In this document: positions 1 through 9,357 of the stretch, in pieces
How positions within the stretch are numbered: position 1 is the stretch's first letter
Layout: each line of letters begins with the position of its first letter
Assembly: GCA_004026145.2 (NCBI GenBank)
Contig: CP034984.1
Coordinates: forward strand, 13,506,560 to 13,570,559
Origin: Takifugu bimaculatus
Taxonomy: Eukaryota; Chordata; Actinopteri; Tetraodontiformes; Tetraodontidae
Length of the DNA stretch: 64,000 nucleotides
Direction: 5' to 3'
The notes under the pieces: generated by a model
The model's input: the letters and a program-made list of their open reading frames with translations, nothing else
The model's database searches: none
What the model was told of the DNA's origin: nothing
Made by a program: the position numbers and the translations under genes

Positions 1-1018
1 CAAACTTCTGTCTGAGATCTTTTTTACAGGTTGGGTGCTCCTGCTCCAGAGGAGCTTCGCCACTGGACTGTTCCCTCTCAATTGTTTCCCGGGCTTTCTT
101 GAGGTCCTGCTGAAGAATCTCATACTGGCATTTGAAATCTTTGAGCTCATCTTTATGATTCTGAAGCTGTTCCTCATATGCAGCTTTGGTCCTCTTCAGC
201 TCTTGTTGGCAAAGGTCTGAGTGTTCCTTGATCGTCTTTTTGTGGCCACGCTGAAGACTCTCCAGTTGCTGTCGGACATTATCCAGCTCAGTTTTATGCT
301 TTTGAATCTCCTCCGCACATGAAAGTTTTACCTTCTCCAGTTCTTCTTGGGCAGCCTTGTTCTTGCTCTTCTCTTGCTGAAGGTCTGCCTCAAACCATTT
401 TAGCAGGTTCAAACATTCCTCTAGGTTGAGGTTTTGGAGCTTTTCTTCTGATAGAAGTTCTGACTTGTGTGTCTTTATATGGGGTTCAGCTAGAAAGGAT
501 TTGTTGGAGTATTTGAAGGATTCTTGTAGCTCTTTGTCCTCTAGAATATTCCCTTGTGGAGGTTCTGCGTTGACTTCAAGAGGTTTGTCTTCATGGGCAT
601 CAGAAGATTCAGCACTTTCTTGCTGCTTCGCTTCCTTAATTTCTTGTAATAATTTGCTCATATTATTTCTGCCAGCTAAAATGTCCTGATGAGCTCTTTC
701 ATAGTCCTCAATGAGAAACTTGATGTCCATTTCTAGATCGATTTGCTCATAAACTGCCTCCTGGATGGCTTCCCAGTCGCCATCCTCTGATTCAGATGAA
801 CTAGTGGGTTTATTTGGGTCAGGCAAATTCAACTCAATTTCCTCAATTAATTCATCAATTGAGGAGAGATGGTCACGATCCTCTTCTAATAGCTCTTCAC
901 CCTCATTTCTTCTGTCCTGATGTCTGTCCATTTGCTTCACTTTGGTTGTCTTTGTGCTGATTTCATGAAAATCCTCATCGCCTGAGTTCCAGTCACCTTT
1001 CAGGATCGACTTCAACAT
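1..1018 (-). CDS. Coiled-coil protein gene, copy 1 (partial, runs off the left edge)
   Basis: The start codon is the reverse complement of 1016-1018 and the reading frame runs to base 1 without a stop. It aligns base for base, with no net indel, to the complete copy at 12799-14577, so about 339 of 592 codons are visible. The N-terminal ~110 residues are acidic (runs of Glu/Asp and a Ser-rich stretch), followed by long Glu/Lys/Gln heptad-like coiled coil. There is no signal peptide or membrane segment, so it is probably intracellular. I do not recognise the family and assign no function. It heads tandem unit A and is transcribed divergently from the V genes. Confidence 0.75.
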   Translation of the reverse strand, partial: MLKSILKGDWNSGDEDFHEISTKTTKVKQMDRHQDRRNEGEELLEEDRDHLSSIDELIEEIELNLPDPNKPTSSSESEDGDWEAIQEAVYEQIDLEMDIKFLIEDYERAHQDILAGRNNMSKLLQEIKEAKQQESAESSDAHEDKPLEVNAEPPQGNILEDKELQESFKYSNKSFLAEPHIKTHKSELLSEEKLQNLNLEECLNLLKWFEADLQQEKSKNKAAQEELEKVKLSCAEEIQKHKTELDNVRQQLESLQRGHKKTIKEHSDLCQQELKRTKAAYEEQLQNHKDELKDFKCQYEILQQDLKKARETIEREQSSGEAPLEQEHPTCKKDLRQKF

Positions 1019-1868
1019 TATGACTAATTATTAAGGTAAACTAACATTTGTACATTACTTAAAAACCATCAAACATTGACCACAGGGTAACAACTTTGTA
1101 GCTGCTTTAATGTTGCATCAAAGGCAATTTGAATAAAGTCTGATCATATTGAAATGGGCCTTTAATGGTTGAAGCCTTTACTACTGTGCTACATGTGACA
1201 GGAACTTCCGTTGGGTAACGTATTGTGTCACTTCCTGTCCGGCTAGCCAGGGCGGCTGGGTGACGGATCGCAGGAAGCGTAGCCAAAACCAAAGGCCCAC
1301 GGTGCACCACCACCCGCTTTCCTGCCACTGTAGCTTGTTGGGGGTCAGGCCCTGGGATTCTGGAAAGCGCCTCAAAACTATTTTAATTGATACAGAAACT
1401 ATATCAATAAAGACTGATTGATTGATTGATTGATTTATCTGAGGAGAGCAAAATTCTCCACAGATGCTGTAAATAATGTTTAACTCACTAAAAATAGAAA
1501 ACAGGTTCCATTCTTGATGTTTAACAACGGTTATTGATGAGCAGGCTTGTGCGTGTGCTGGTGCGCTTCACTCACCCTGGTGTGATGATCGACTCTCCAA
1601 CTCAACTAATTAAGGAATAAATTAAAAATGGTGACATGTTTCTCCAGGAAACTCATGAAGCCTCCAGAGAGCTCACTTTCCAGAGCGTTCCCATCTAGAC
1701 AAGTGCATGAATTGACCAGTAGGAGGAGACAAAACACAGTAAAGAGAAAAGCTGTTGCATATGCAGATCAATACACCCCCCCTCCCCCCCCCCATGGTTA
1801 TATAGATGCATTAATCAGAACCTGGTAGAGTTGGAAGAATCTACAGGAGAAGCTAAAGCGCCTTGAAA
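1019..1868. other. Divergent intergenic region between coiled-coil gene and V type 1
   Basis: No gene is seen. The segment contains the upstream region of the minus-strand coiled-coil gene, including a GTCACTTCCTGTCC element (ETS-like) near 1227. A retroposon-like tail follows near 1360-1437, ending in a short ATTG repeat of the kind seen at fish SINE/LINE 3' ends. A C-rich run lies near 1776-1791. The same region recurs at 14578, 24056 and 33483 with different ATTG repeat numbers. Confidence 0.6.
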
Positions 1869-2295
1869 ATGTTTGTGCTCTTTATTTTATTCCATTTTCT
1901 CCATCTGCCAGAGAATGAAGGTCAGTTTTCAAACCAGATATTGTCGAAAATAAAATTCCAGTTTAAAAATGTGCATTTGTTTCCCAACAGGAGCCGCCGA
2001 CACCAAAAGTGTTTCCCAAAAACCTTCTTTCACTATTCTGAGAACTGGTGAATCTGTGGTGAGTGAGATCAACTGTTCACACAGCATCAGTAGTTACAAC
2101 CAGATCTACTGTTGCAAACAAGATGAGAGCAGGGCTCTGAAGCTCCTGGGATATCTGTACACCAACAACCAAAACGTGGAGGACGACGTGAAAGGGAAGA
2201 TAAGCTTTGATGGAGATGGACGTTCAGGTTCCAGCCTCAGCATTGCTGCTGTTGGGCTGAAAGACAGTGGGGTTTATTTCTGTGCTGCTAGTCTC
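1869..2295 (+). CDS. TRB V segment, type 1, unit A (conserved Trp lost)
   Basis: L exon 1869-1920 encodes a hydrophobic leader starting MFVLFILFHFLHL; donor GT at 1921; the V exon is 1991-2295 after a CAG acceptor. The V domain has the first Cys (INCSHS) and ends YFCAASL. The 23-RSS is CACAGTG at 2296-2302, a 23-bp spacer and ACACAAACC at 2326-2334. The framework-2 Trp-Tyr pair found in the other copies (TGGTAC) reads TGTTGC here, giving Cys-Cys, so the core Trp is missing although the frame is open. I expect an ORF that rearranges but folds poorly. Confidence 0.85.
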
Positions 2296-2334
2296 CACAG
2301 TGCTGCAGGTTCCCCTCAAGACAACACACAAACC

Positions 2335-2688
2335 CCAGCCGTCAGCCCCAGGAGGGGGCTGTTCAAACTTCCTCGACCCCTTTTTACAACAAGCCTCTCA
2401 TCAATTTTCACTCCCATAAAGTCTTGAAAAGGTGTCTCAGCTGTGGCTGCGACGTTTGAATAAAAGATCTGGTCCCTTTTCTCCTGGTCTCAGACCTTCC
2501 TCCTACGATCCAGCTGACGGAGGAGGCTGAACACACCCTCCAGCGTTTGAACATTTAAGAGCTCTTTAGATCTCTAAGATACAGGATTGCTCACTAAAAG
2601 CCTCATCTTTGATGCTTTCATGTCTCCACATCACTTCCGCTTCCTCCCCTGATCAGCAGCAGAGTCTCCAGCAGGTCTCACATTCACC
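2335..2688. other. Spacer between V types 1 and 2
   Basis: No gene is seen. It holds the 3' flank of type 1 and the presumptive promoter of type 2, and is repeated nearly unchanged in units C and D. Confidence 0.5.
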
Positions 2689-3197
2689 ATGAAGCCGTCT
2701 CACATCTTCATCTCCATCAGCTCCATCATCACCGTCTTCTACTCCGAAGGTTTGTGGTTGCTCAGCTATTTACTGTGGTGCCATCTGGACCTGACCTTCA
2801 AAGAGAGCTTTCAGCAGCTCTTTTCTCACTCATTTAATCCTAATCCATCGTCTGAGGGTCACACATACAGAATATGGTTCATCTGTCTGCAGGGGTTCAC
2901 CTCAGTAAAGATAATCAGGTTTCTCAGACTCCAGCGGAAGTGCTGACGAGACCAAACGTTCAAGTCAACCTGAGCTTCACACACACGATCCAGAACTATG
3001 ACACGATTCTCTGGTACCAGCGCCCAGCAGGAGACACTGGCCTAAAGCTGATCGGGTACGTGTTTTATAAAACCCCCACCGTTGAATCGGCATTTAAGGA
3101 AGCCTTTGCTGTGAGTGGAGATGGACAGAAAGCAGCTCATCTCCACATCCTGCGACACCCTGAAGACAGCACAGAATATTACGGAGCTGCAAGTGTG
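2689..3197 (+). CDS. TRB V-like segment, type 2, unit A (both canonical Cys missing)
   Basis: L exon 2689-2749 (MKPSHIFISISSII...), donor at 2750, V exon 2893-3197. The frame is open and V-like throughout: framework-2 LWYQRP, CDR2 and the TEYYGAAS end are recognisable. The first Cys (expected in VNLSxTH) is Phe and the second (expected in YYxAAS) is Gly, so the intradomain disulfide cannot form. The heptamer at 3198-3204 is CACAGTT. The best nonamer match is ACAAAAAGC after 22 bases, so the RSS is degenerate. It is probably a decayed V that kept its frame; see findings. Confidence 0.75.
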
Positions 3198-3236
3198 CAC
3201 AGTTGGCAAGAAAGAGACTCCGTCATACAAAAAGCC

Positions 3237-3870
3237 CCAGAACAACAGGAGATAAAGTGCACGCCAACAGGAAACAGCTGGAAACGTGCGGCACGGTAGC
3301 AACTGGCGGTTTGGGGGACGGGAGCCGATCCCAAGAGCCAGGGGACATCCTCACGGGTCCAGCCGGGTTAACCAGGTTAACATACGGGAAGGGGGGGGGC
3401 AAACAAAATAGGAACACACTTACTGAAAAAAGACCTGTGATTACAGCAACCTCGTGCACAAAGAAACAGAATTAAGGAATGAAACGTTTACTGGGTTCAT
3501 TAGAAAGTTATGGTTCAAGATTTGTGTCAACTAATTCGTCCTAACTGATTCATTCATTCTTTTCTTTTCGAACAAGCCAAAGAAATCTTGTTATTATTGG
3601 GGGTGTTTAATATTCACGCCTTAAATAAACCAAAGAAAACACTAAATCTTCACATCGTTTTCAAAGAATAGAAGCTCATTAATTCCAGTTCTGAGGACGT
3701 CAGGAGGAGCCAAAGTCAAGTGGAAGCAGACGAAGATGCCGTCTCTTTTCACTGATGTGTATCTTCTAACGTCCGTTTCCTCTTTACACCCGGGTCACGT
3801 GACTGAAGGCGTCTCCACAAACCAGCACACAAACGTCTCCTCTGGTTCGTGTCGTCTGAAACGGTTCAGG
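3237..3870. other. Spacer between V types 2 and 3
   Basis: No gene is seen; there is a G-run near 3391. The last ~200 bases hold the presumptive type 3 promoter, including the palindrome at 3794-3803. Confidence 0.5.
3794..3803. promoter_or_regulatory. Palindromic E-box upstream of V type 3
   Basis: GTCACGTGAC, a perfect 10-bp palindrome with a CACGTG core (USF/bHLH-ZIP class), lies 67 bp before the type 3 leader ATG. It is kept in units A, C and D; unit B has lost this upstream region. Confidence 0.45.
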
Positions 3871-4300
3871 ATGAGCCGCCTTCTACTTTTCTGCTGCTTT
3901 ACATGTGAGAAACTGGGGGAAGGATCCATGGAAAGTAGATTTCTCCACAGCAGGTGTGAATGATTTCTTCTTTTTCCCCACACAGGTGTTTGTCTGGGTG
4001 TGGACGTCCGTCAGTCTGTCTCTGATCTGCTCACTAAACCTGGAGACAAAGTGCAGATTTTCTGCAGCCATGACAAAACTGACTACAGGGTGATGCTGTG
4101 GTACCAGAGAAGCCCTGCAGACACGGCTATGAAGCTGGTTGGATATTTGTATTACCAAGAAGTCACCATGGAAGAAGAATACAAGCAGAACTTTAACCTG
4201 TCTGGAGATTTGAGCGGCACTAAAGCCAAGAATGGATCTCTAATGATTCACATAACAGGACGGGAGGAAGGAGCAGTTTACTACTGTGGAGCAAGTGAAG
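3871..4300 (+). CDS. TRB V segment, type 3, unit A
   Basis: A short L exon, 3871-3904 (MSRLLLFCCFT), splices at GTGAGA to the V exon 3986-4300. The domain has the first Cys (IFCSHD), Trp (MLWYQR) and second Cys (YYCGASE). The heptamer is CACACTG at 4301-4307, and a 23-bp spacer leads to a weak nonamer, CAGAAACTG, at 4331-4339. CDR2 reads LYYQEVT, one of four versions among the units. It looks usable, but the RSS is suboptimal. Confidence 0.85.
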
Positions 4301-4349
4301 CACACTGATAAAGATCCCTCTAAGACTCTACAGAAACTGAATCAGCTCA

Positions 4350-4374
4350 CACACACACACACACACACACACAC
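4350..4374. repeat. (CA)n microsatellite after V type 3
   Basis: About 12 CA repeats follow the type 3 RSS. Unit C has a longer tract at 27299-27338. Confidence 0.9.
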
Positions 4375-4625
4375 CTTCACGTGAATAAAGAAGCTTTTCC
4401 AAGACCAGACCTTCACTCATGTCCTCAAAGAGCTCACACATATAATCAGTGTGGTAGAATCTCAAGATCAAGTTCTACCTAAAGGTGGTTGAGGAGATGT
4501 TTTCAGCCAGAGCAGAGCCGCCCCCTCCTCTCAGACCCCCCCTGCTCATCAGAATCACCACCACTGAGACGTTCTTGCCTACTGGGGCTAAACTGGCACA
4601 CAAGAGTCTTCTTGAGCCAGCCAAC

Positions 4626-5044
4626 ATGATCTTCATGCTTCTGGTAGTTTGCAGCCTTTATTTGTCTGCAGCTCAGGGTAAGAAGGTGAGACCAAAGAAC
4701 AGAGGCTGCACAGCTACCGTGGCCATAACCTCTTCTGCTCTTCTCCTCACAGCTGCTGCCGACGACAAAAGTGTCCGTCAAACACCTCCGTCCATCACAA
4801 AGAGAGAAGGAGATGCTCTTGTCAGTGGGATCAACTGTTCACACCAAGTTTCCAGCTTCCAGGTGATACTCTGGTACAAACAAGATGAGAGCTCCTGGGA
4901 TATCTGAATACCAATTTCAAAAACCTGGAGGAGGACGTGAAAGAGAAGATAAGCTTTGATGGAGATGGACGTTCAGGTTCCAGCCTCAGCATTGCTGCTG
5001 TTGGGCTGAAAGACAGTGGGGTTTATTTCTGTGCTGCTAGTCTC
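4626..5044 (+). pseudogene. TRB V segment, type 4, unit A (13-bp deletion)
   Basis: L exon 4626-4677 (MIFMLLVVCSLYLSAAQG), donor GTAAGA, V exon 4753-5044. Compared with the intact copy at 27590, 13 bases are missing after GATGAGAGC in framework 2, flanked by AGC on both sides. This shifts the frame into a TGA at 4905-4907. The downstream framework 3, YFCAAS end and 23-RSS (CACAGTG 5045-5051, ACACAAACC 5075-5083) are intact, so it could still rearrange non-productively. Confidence 0.9.
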
Positions 5045-5261
5045 CACAGTGCTGCAGGTTCCCCTCGAGACAACACACAAACCCCAGCCATCAGCCCCAG
5101 GAGGGAAGAACCTTTTCACTCTGAGGCCACGAAGATGGGCGGAGGAATTAACACCACCCACCTTGTGACATGGAGGCTTGACTCAAGGAGGACATTGGAA
5201 ATGTTCACACCAGCCTGAAGGAGCAACAGCCTCATGTTCTTATTGTGATACACTCCTGCAA

Positions 5262-5725
5262 ATGAGCAGCATGATCCTTTTATTCCTGTTCATCACTCTA
5301 GATTCTCTTCTAGCTTCAGGTAAAGGAAACTAAATGTTGCACATTCTAACCTGGTTGGTGAGCAGCTGATTTTCTCTGTTTGTGTATCAGTTCATCTTTT
5401 CTGTCATCGTTTCTTCTGCGGTTCAACAGGCTCCTCTCTCAGTGACCAAGTCCACCAGAGTCCAGCAGACATTTACCATCAACCTAGAGGAACAGCCAAG
5501 ATAAACTGTTCACACAGTATTGAGACCTACGACCAAATCTTCTGGTACAAGAAGTCCAACCTGGAGCTTCAGTTATTGGGATACATGTATAACAACAACC
5601 CAAACGTGGAGAAAGGAAGTGGCGTGACCATAGAAGGAGACGCCAGAAAAACCAAAACCTGCACGTTAATAATTGACAGTCTGAGTGTGAACAGCAGTGG
5701 GGTTTATTTCTGTGCTGCTAGTCTC
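5262..5725 (+). CDS. TRB V segment, type 5, unit A
   Basis: L exon 5262-5319 (MSSMILLFLFITLDSLLAS), donor GTAAAG, V exon 5430-5725. Conserved Cys (INCSHS), Trp (IFWYKK) and Cys (YFCAASL) are present. CDR2 reads YMYNNNPNVEKG. The 23-RSS is CACAGTG at 5726-5732, 23 bp, then ACAAAATCA at 5756-5764. The end of the V exon and the RSS spacer are almost identical to types 1 and 4. It appears functional. Confidence 0.88.
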
Positions 5726-5764
5726 CACAGTGCTGCAGGTTCCCCTCAAGACAACACAAAATCA

Positions 5765-6185
5765 CCCCAATCTTCACCTCCCTAAACACCTGCTGGGAGC
5801 TGCATCCTCAGATCAGTGACAGCTGAGACTTTAAACACTCAGACTGACAAATATGATATAATATAACCTTCCTTCAGTTTAGCTGATAAACTGTGACGTC
5901 ACAATAGAAATCTTGCAGCCTTAGAGATGAAAATATTAATGTCTCACTGACCTGACAATCCAGGGTCCAGACCAGGATGCAGAGTTGTAGTCTTACACAC
6001 CTCTCTGCTGCTTCCATAGAACCCTCATCCACCAACAATAACATATTTAACACTATAGAGGTAGTCTCTGTTCCACGGTTAAAAGTTCACCAAGCACAGA
6101 GCAGGGGAGCGGTCAATCACCATAATCTTATTAAAATTAATAGCAATCTATCACTCCAAGTTATTAATTAACCTTAACCCTGGTA
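5765..6185. other. Spacer after V type 5, with CRE palindrome
   Basis: No gene is seen. TGACGTCA at 5894-5901 is a perfect CRE palindrome, conserved in units B and C. The rest is AT-rich and shared by the units. Confidence 0.5.
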
Positions 6186-6870
6186 TAATTCACATATCAG
6201 GACCCTCAAGCAGAAAGTGTGAAGACTGGAAAGGACAAGACACCAAGACCCAAACAAAGTAATGTTGTTTATGCTGTACAGTGCCAGGAGAAATGCAAGG
6301 AACTGGACATTGGGGAAACCAAACAACCTCTCCACAGAAGAATGGCACAACACAGACGTGCCACCTCTTCAGGTCAGGACTCAGCAGGTCCACTTACACT
6401 TAAAGGAGAATGGGCACTCCTTCGAGGACAGCCAAGTAAGGATACTGGCCAGAGAAGACCGCTGGTTTGAAAGGGGGGTCAAGGAAGCTATCCATGTTAA
6501 ATTGGAAAAACCATCCTTAAACAGAGGTGGTGGCCTGAGGCACTTCCTATCACCCACATACAATGCAGTCCTCCACTCCTTCCAACAGCAAAACAAACAT
6601 TCACACCATTCCAGGAGACCCAGTGACTCATCACCATGTGATCCAGCAGACAAAGGGGAGACACCTCAACAGAAACTAGGTGAACGACCCGACCAACGAC
6701 CCTGCTAACGACTCTCAGGTGACCACCCAGATCATTAGCATGCAAATGGTCCACAGGGGCTATATATTTTCAAGCTCTCTCCCCAGCGATTTCAGAACTG
6801 AAGAAGCCTTCTGGATAGAAGGCGAAACGTCTTCAAGAGAAGAAACCCAGTCCAGTTGACAGAGAAAACT
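6186..6870 (+). mobile_element. Penelope-like element 3' fragment with GIY-YIG endonuclease remnant, unit A
   Basis: Two overlapping frames (6219-6470 and 6262-6708) together carry a GIY-YIG-type domain: VVYAVQC, then DIGETKQ, RRMAQHRR, then ENGHSF, WFERGVKEAIHVK and SLNRGGGLRH. A frameshift separates them, and the usual YIG tyrosine is Asp (DIG). No reverse transcriptase is seen, so only the 3' end is present. The region after the ORF ends in a hammerhead-like motif (6798-6831). GIY-YIG plus hammerhead fits Penelope-like retroelements; the clade assignment is inference. Confidence 0.65.
6798..6831 (+). ncRNA. Hammerhead ribozyme-like motif, unit A
   Basis: CTGAAGA (6798-6804) is followed by a perfect 6-bp hairpin GCCTTC-TGGATA-GAAGGC (6806-6823), then GAAAC and GTC (6824-6831). 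This matches the hammerhead core CUGANGA / stem II / GAAA / stem III / UH with a minimal one-pair stem III (C-G). GAA before the core can pair with TTC after the cleavage site as stem I. Minimal hammerheads are known in Penelope-like elements. Activity is untested. Confidence 0.5.
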
Positions 6871-6997
6871 ACCTTGGACTCTATGGGAGTCCAATTGCCT
6901 CTGACTGTTGACCATTTAGGGCCTAAGACAGTCATCAGGACTTGTTGTATTTCTGCCCCATTTGTATGGTAACTTCTCATTAACTCATTTATTCCCT

Positions 6998-7781
6998 CTA
7001 TACAAGCTTCGACGTCTGCGCGGGCTTAGGAATTTCAGCACAAGCTTTTTTACAATCCTCTGGTGTCCAGGTCCTGGAGACAAACATTGTAGGGGGTTGA
7101 AGTCCTACACCACTATTTGGATTGGCGACTTCTGTCATTGGAAAAACATCTTCGACACCAGGTTTTGGTTCTGCTACTGTGATGAATGAATCGCCATAGC
7201 CTATTGGGGGTCCTGGACTGAACGCCCCAGGAATATGTCTATTCCAATTCATATTACTCATGTCATATTGTGAACGTGTACACCTAATTGAGGTGTGTTA
7301 TGTCCTTCTTGGAGGAAAGGATTATGACTGACTCCTCCTTCTGCCCCCTGAGGGCTGTTAGTCATAGAACTATGTGGTGTGGGTGCAGGTGGTTCCTGTG
7401 CAGGTACGTTTACCATTCTCTGTATTTGCTCAGACGCCCGTCTCATCATCTTACATAGGCCCATCTTACATAGGCGGATAACGATGGGTATTTAGATTGA
7501 GGAGGACTAAAATAAGGTGGTGGTCCTTCCTCCACTTTTTCTTTTAATTTCTTTCCTGTATTGTGACCTTCTCATCTTTTAACAGACTCATCGTACCAGA
7601 CTTTGGCACAATGGAGGCCATATTTATCTTCTTTTTTGGGATCAGATTCTGCCGTTTCTTTTATTTCTTTCATCAGGGCCCTTAATTTCTCTGGTTTATC
7701 CAATTGTCCATCAAATCCAAACTTATCATGCCATATTTTAACAAAATGTATTGACCCTGGATACCTTTGTTCCATGTATCT
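6998..7781 (-). pseudogene. Antisense retroviral gag remnant, unit A (larger part)
   Basis: On the minus strand, open pieces at 7572-7775, 7258-7464 and 6998-7261 look like one gag N-terminal region with a Pro-rich middle. The same block in unit C begins MGQGQ, a myristoylation-type start. The reading is broken by frameshifts and stops, and the start codon is separated from this part by the younger retrovirus at 7782-11889. No pro or pol follows. The family is inferred from composition and context only. Confidence 0.55.
7778..7781. other. Left target-site duplication (ATCT) of the retrovirus
   Basis: ATCT precedes the 5' LTR and recurs at 11890-11893. The empty site in unit B (near 21327) has a single ATCT in the same context. 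Confidence 0.9.
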
Positions 7782-8374
7782 TGATGAGAATTGTCTTTAT
7801 CTTGTTATGTGTTTCACCATATGTTTCTGTCTTCTCTTAGAAGTTAGGCAAGGTAGACTCATTGGTAAATGTAATAAAGAACAGAGACATTCCAGTTGCA
7901 GGATTGTTGTCTGTTCTATTGTTATCTCAGGAGCCAGTCAGGCAGGGGGTGTCAACCACTCATTGTATACAGGACATCAAGGGGTTGATGATCACATTTG
8001 CATGAAGAATGGGAGCTGGCCACCTGGGAAAACAATGGAAAAGAAGAACCCTACCAACACCGCATGGGACTGGAGGAAGAGGACGAGGACATCCCAGCAG
8101 GGGATCTGGATTGGATTGCATGAACATTGTGAATTTACATGTGTGTGACTATAAAGGACTGGGCCAAGGGATAGTTAGGCTGTCAGACTTCATGCCCTGA
8201 CAATTAACTCTGTTGTTGCTAGGGTTATGAACTGGCCCGGAGCTCTGTAATATTTGTGTCTGGAATTGGTTCTATTGTTAAATACATTTTGAAATTGATA
8301 CTTTACTTCTCGAAGTCTTCATTCAAAGAACACGCGGATCGGCAGCTACACTTGAAAGGTATCGCGATCCAACA
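7782..8374 (+). repeat. 5' LTR of the endogenous retrovirus
   Basis: 593 bp, TG...CA, with a TATAAAG box at 8150-8156. It is the same length as the 3' LTR and I found no difference between them when reading both. Confidence 0.92.
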
Positions 8375-8377
8375 ATT

Positions 8378-8395
8378 TGGTGACCCCGACGTGAT
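8378..8395 (+). promoter_or_regulatory. Retroviral primer binding site, tRNA-Trp type
   Basis: TGGTGACCCCGACGTGAT lies 3 bp after the 5' LTR. It is complementary to the 3' end of vertebrate tRNA-Trp (CCA anticodon), the primer type used by avian sarcoma/leukosis viruses. Confidence 0.85.
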
Positions 8396-8604
8396 GAAGA
8401 GAGAAGTCATCTGAGGCAAGGAATTCAACAACGGTCACTTCGGAGGACAACTGACGACAAAGGGATCCCTAATAAAAAGGTAAGCAGACACCTGTTTAAT
8501 CAAGCTCTGCATATTGGAAATTTCCAAAATTTGGCGTCACTGTCAATTGAAGTGTCCTAGTTATAAATTCCAGATACAAATATAAAAATATTGAAACGAC
8601 TGCA

Positions 8605-8825
8605 GGAATTACGGTTAGAGTCCGGAAGTACTGTTGAAAAACAGGGAAGTACTGTTGAAAAACAGGGAATTACGGTTAGAGTCCGGAAGTACTGTTGAAA
8701 AACAGGGAAGTACTGTTGAAAAACAGGGAATTACGGTTAGAGTCCGGAAGTACTGTTGAAAAACAGGGAAGTACTGTTGAAAAACAGGGAATTACGGTTA
8801 GAGTCCGGAAGTACTGTTGAAAAAG
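8605..8825. repeat. 61-bp tandem repeat inside the retrovirus
   Basis: About 3.6 copies, with starts at 8605, 8666, 8727 and 8788. Each unit is a 19-bp segment beginning GGAATTACGG followed by two copies of a 21-bp segment beginning GGAAGTACTG, so it is a repeat within a repeat. It lies exactly where gag and most of pol are missing. Confidence 0.93.
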
Positions 8826-8829
8826 GAAG

Positions 8830-9357
8830 GTGGAAAGAATGAATCAAACACTAAAGAGCAAAATTGGCAAGATATGTGCTCATAGTGGAATGAAATGGAC
8901 ACAGGCACTTCCAATAGCCTTGATGTCAATAAGAAGTTCTGTTAGCTCCCGGACAGGATTCACCCCCTTTGAGCTTGAGAGGGGTGTCCCCTTTCCGGGA
9001 CCAGGAGCAGAAAATCCATTAGCTAGTCCAGCACCATTTCTGAAGTATAAGCCTTATTTTGATCAACTAAAAGCGACTCTCTCAGTTTTCTCCCAACAGG
9101 TCACTTCTACAATTACATCTAGTGAGGAACCAGGAAGTCCACACACAGCTGAGTGGGTCCTCCTGAGAGTCATCAAGAGAAAGTGGTCGGAGCCCAGGTG
9201 GACTGGGCCCTTTGAAGTTACAGAGCGGACCTCTCATGCTGTCCGCCTGAAAGGAAAAGGTGATACCTGGTATCACTGGAATCAGTGTGCCCCAGCAGAT
9301 AGTCCACAGAGAACGCTTGGACAGATCCGGGAACATCTAAAGGAGACGGCACAATGA
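8830..9357 (+). pseudogene. Retroviral integrase C-terminal remnant
   Basis: 175 codons are open. The sequence matches the C-terminal part of a gamma-type integrase: the end of the catalytic core, then a C-terminal domain with a W-T-G-P-F module and a basic segment. The zinc-binding and DDE regions upstream are absent, so no strand-transfer activity is possible. Its stop (TGA 9355-9357) overlaps the env ATG (9354-9356), the usual pol/env arrangement. Confidence 0.8.

Noticed and set aside
3736..3963. ORF from ATG 3736 as a longer type 3 leader
   Set aside because: It reads out of frame through the promoter and intron. The ATG at 3871, followed by a donor at 3905, gives a correct hydrophobic leader in phase with the V exon.
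6262..6708. GIY-YIG ORF as a host gene
   Set aside because: It is frameshifted, has a substituted motif, is repeated with the segmental duplication and carries a ribozyme-like tail, all of which fit a dead retroelement fragment.
7603..8148. 181-residue ORF across the 5' LTR boundary and matching 113-residue ORF in the 3' LTR
   Set aside because: These are chance open frames in LTR and gag-antisense sequence. LTR repetition explains the similarity.
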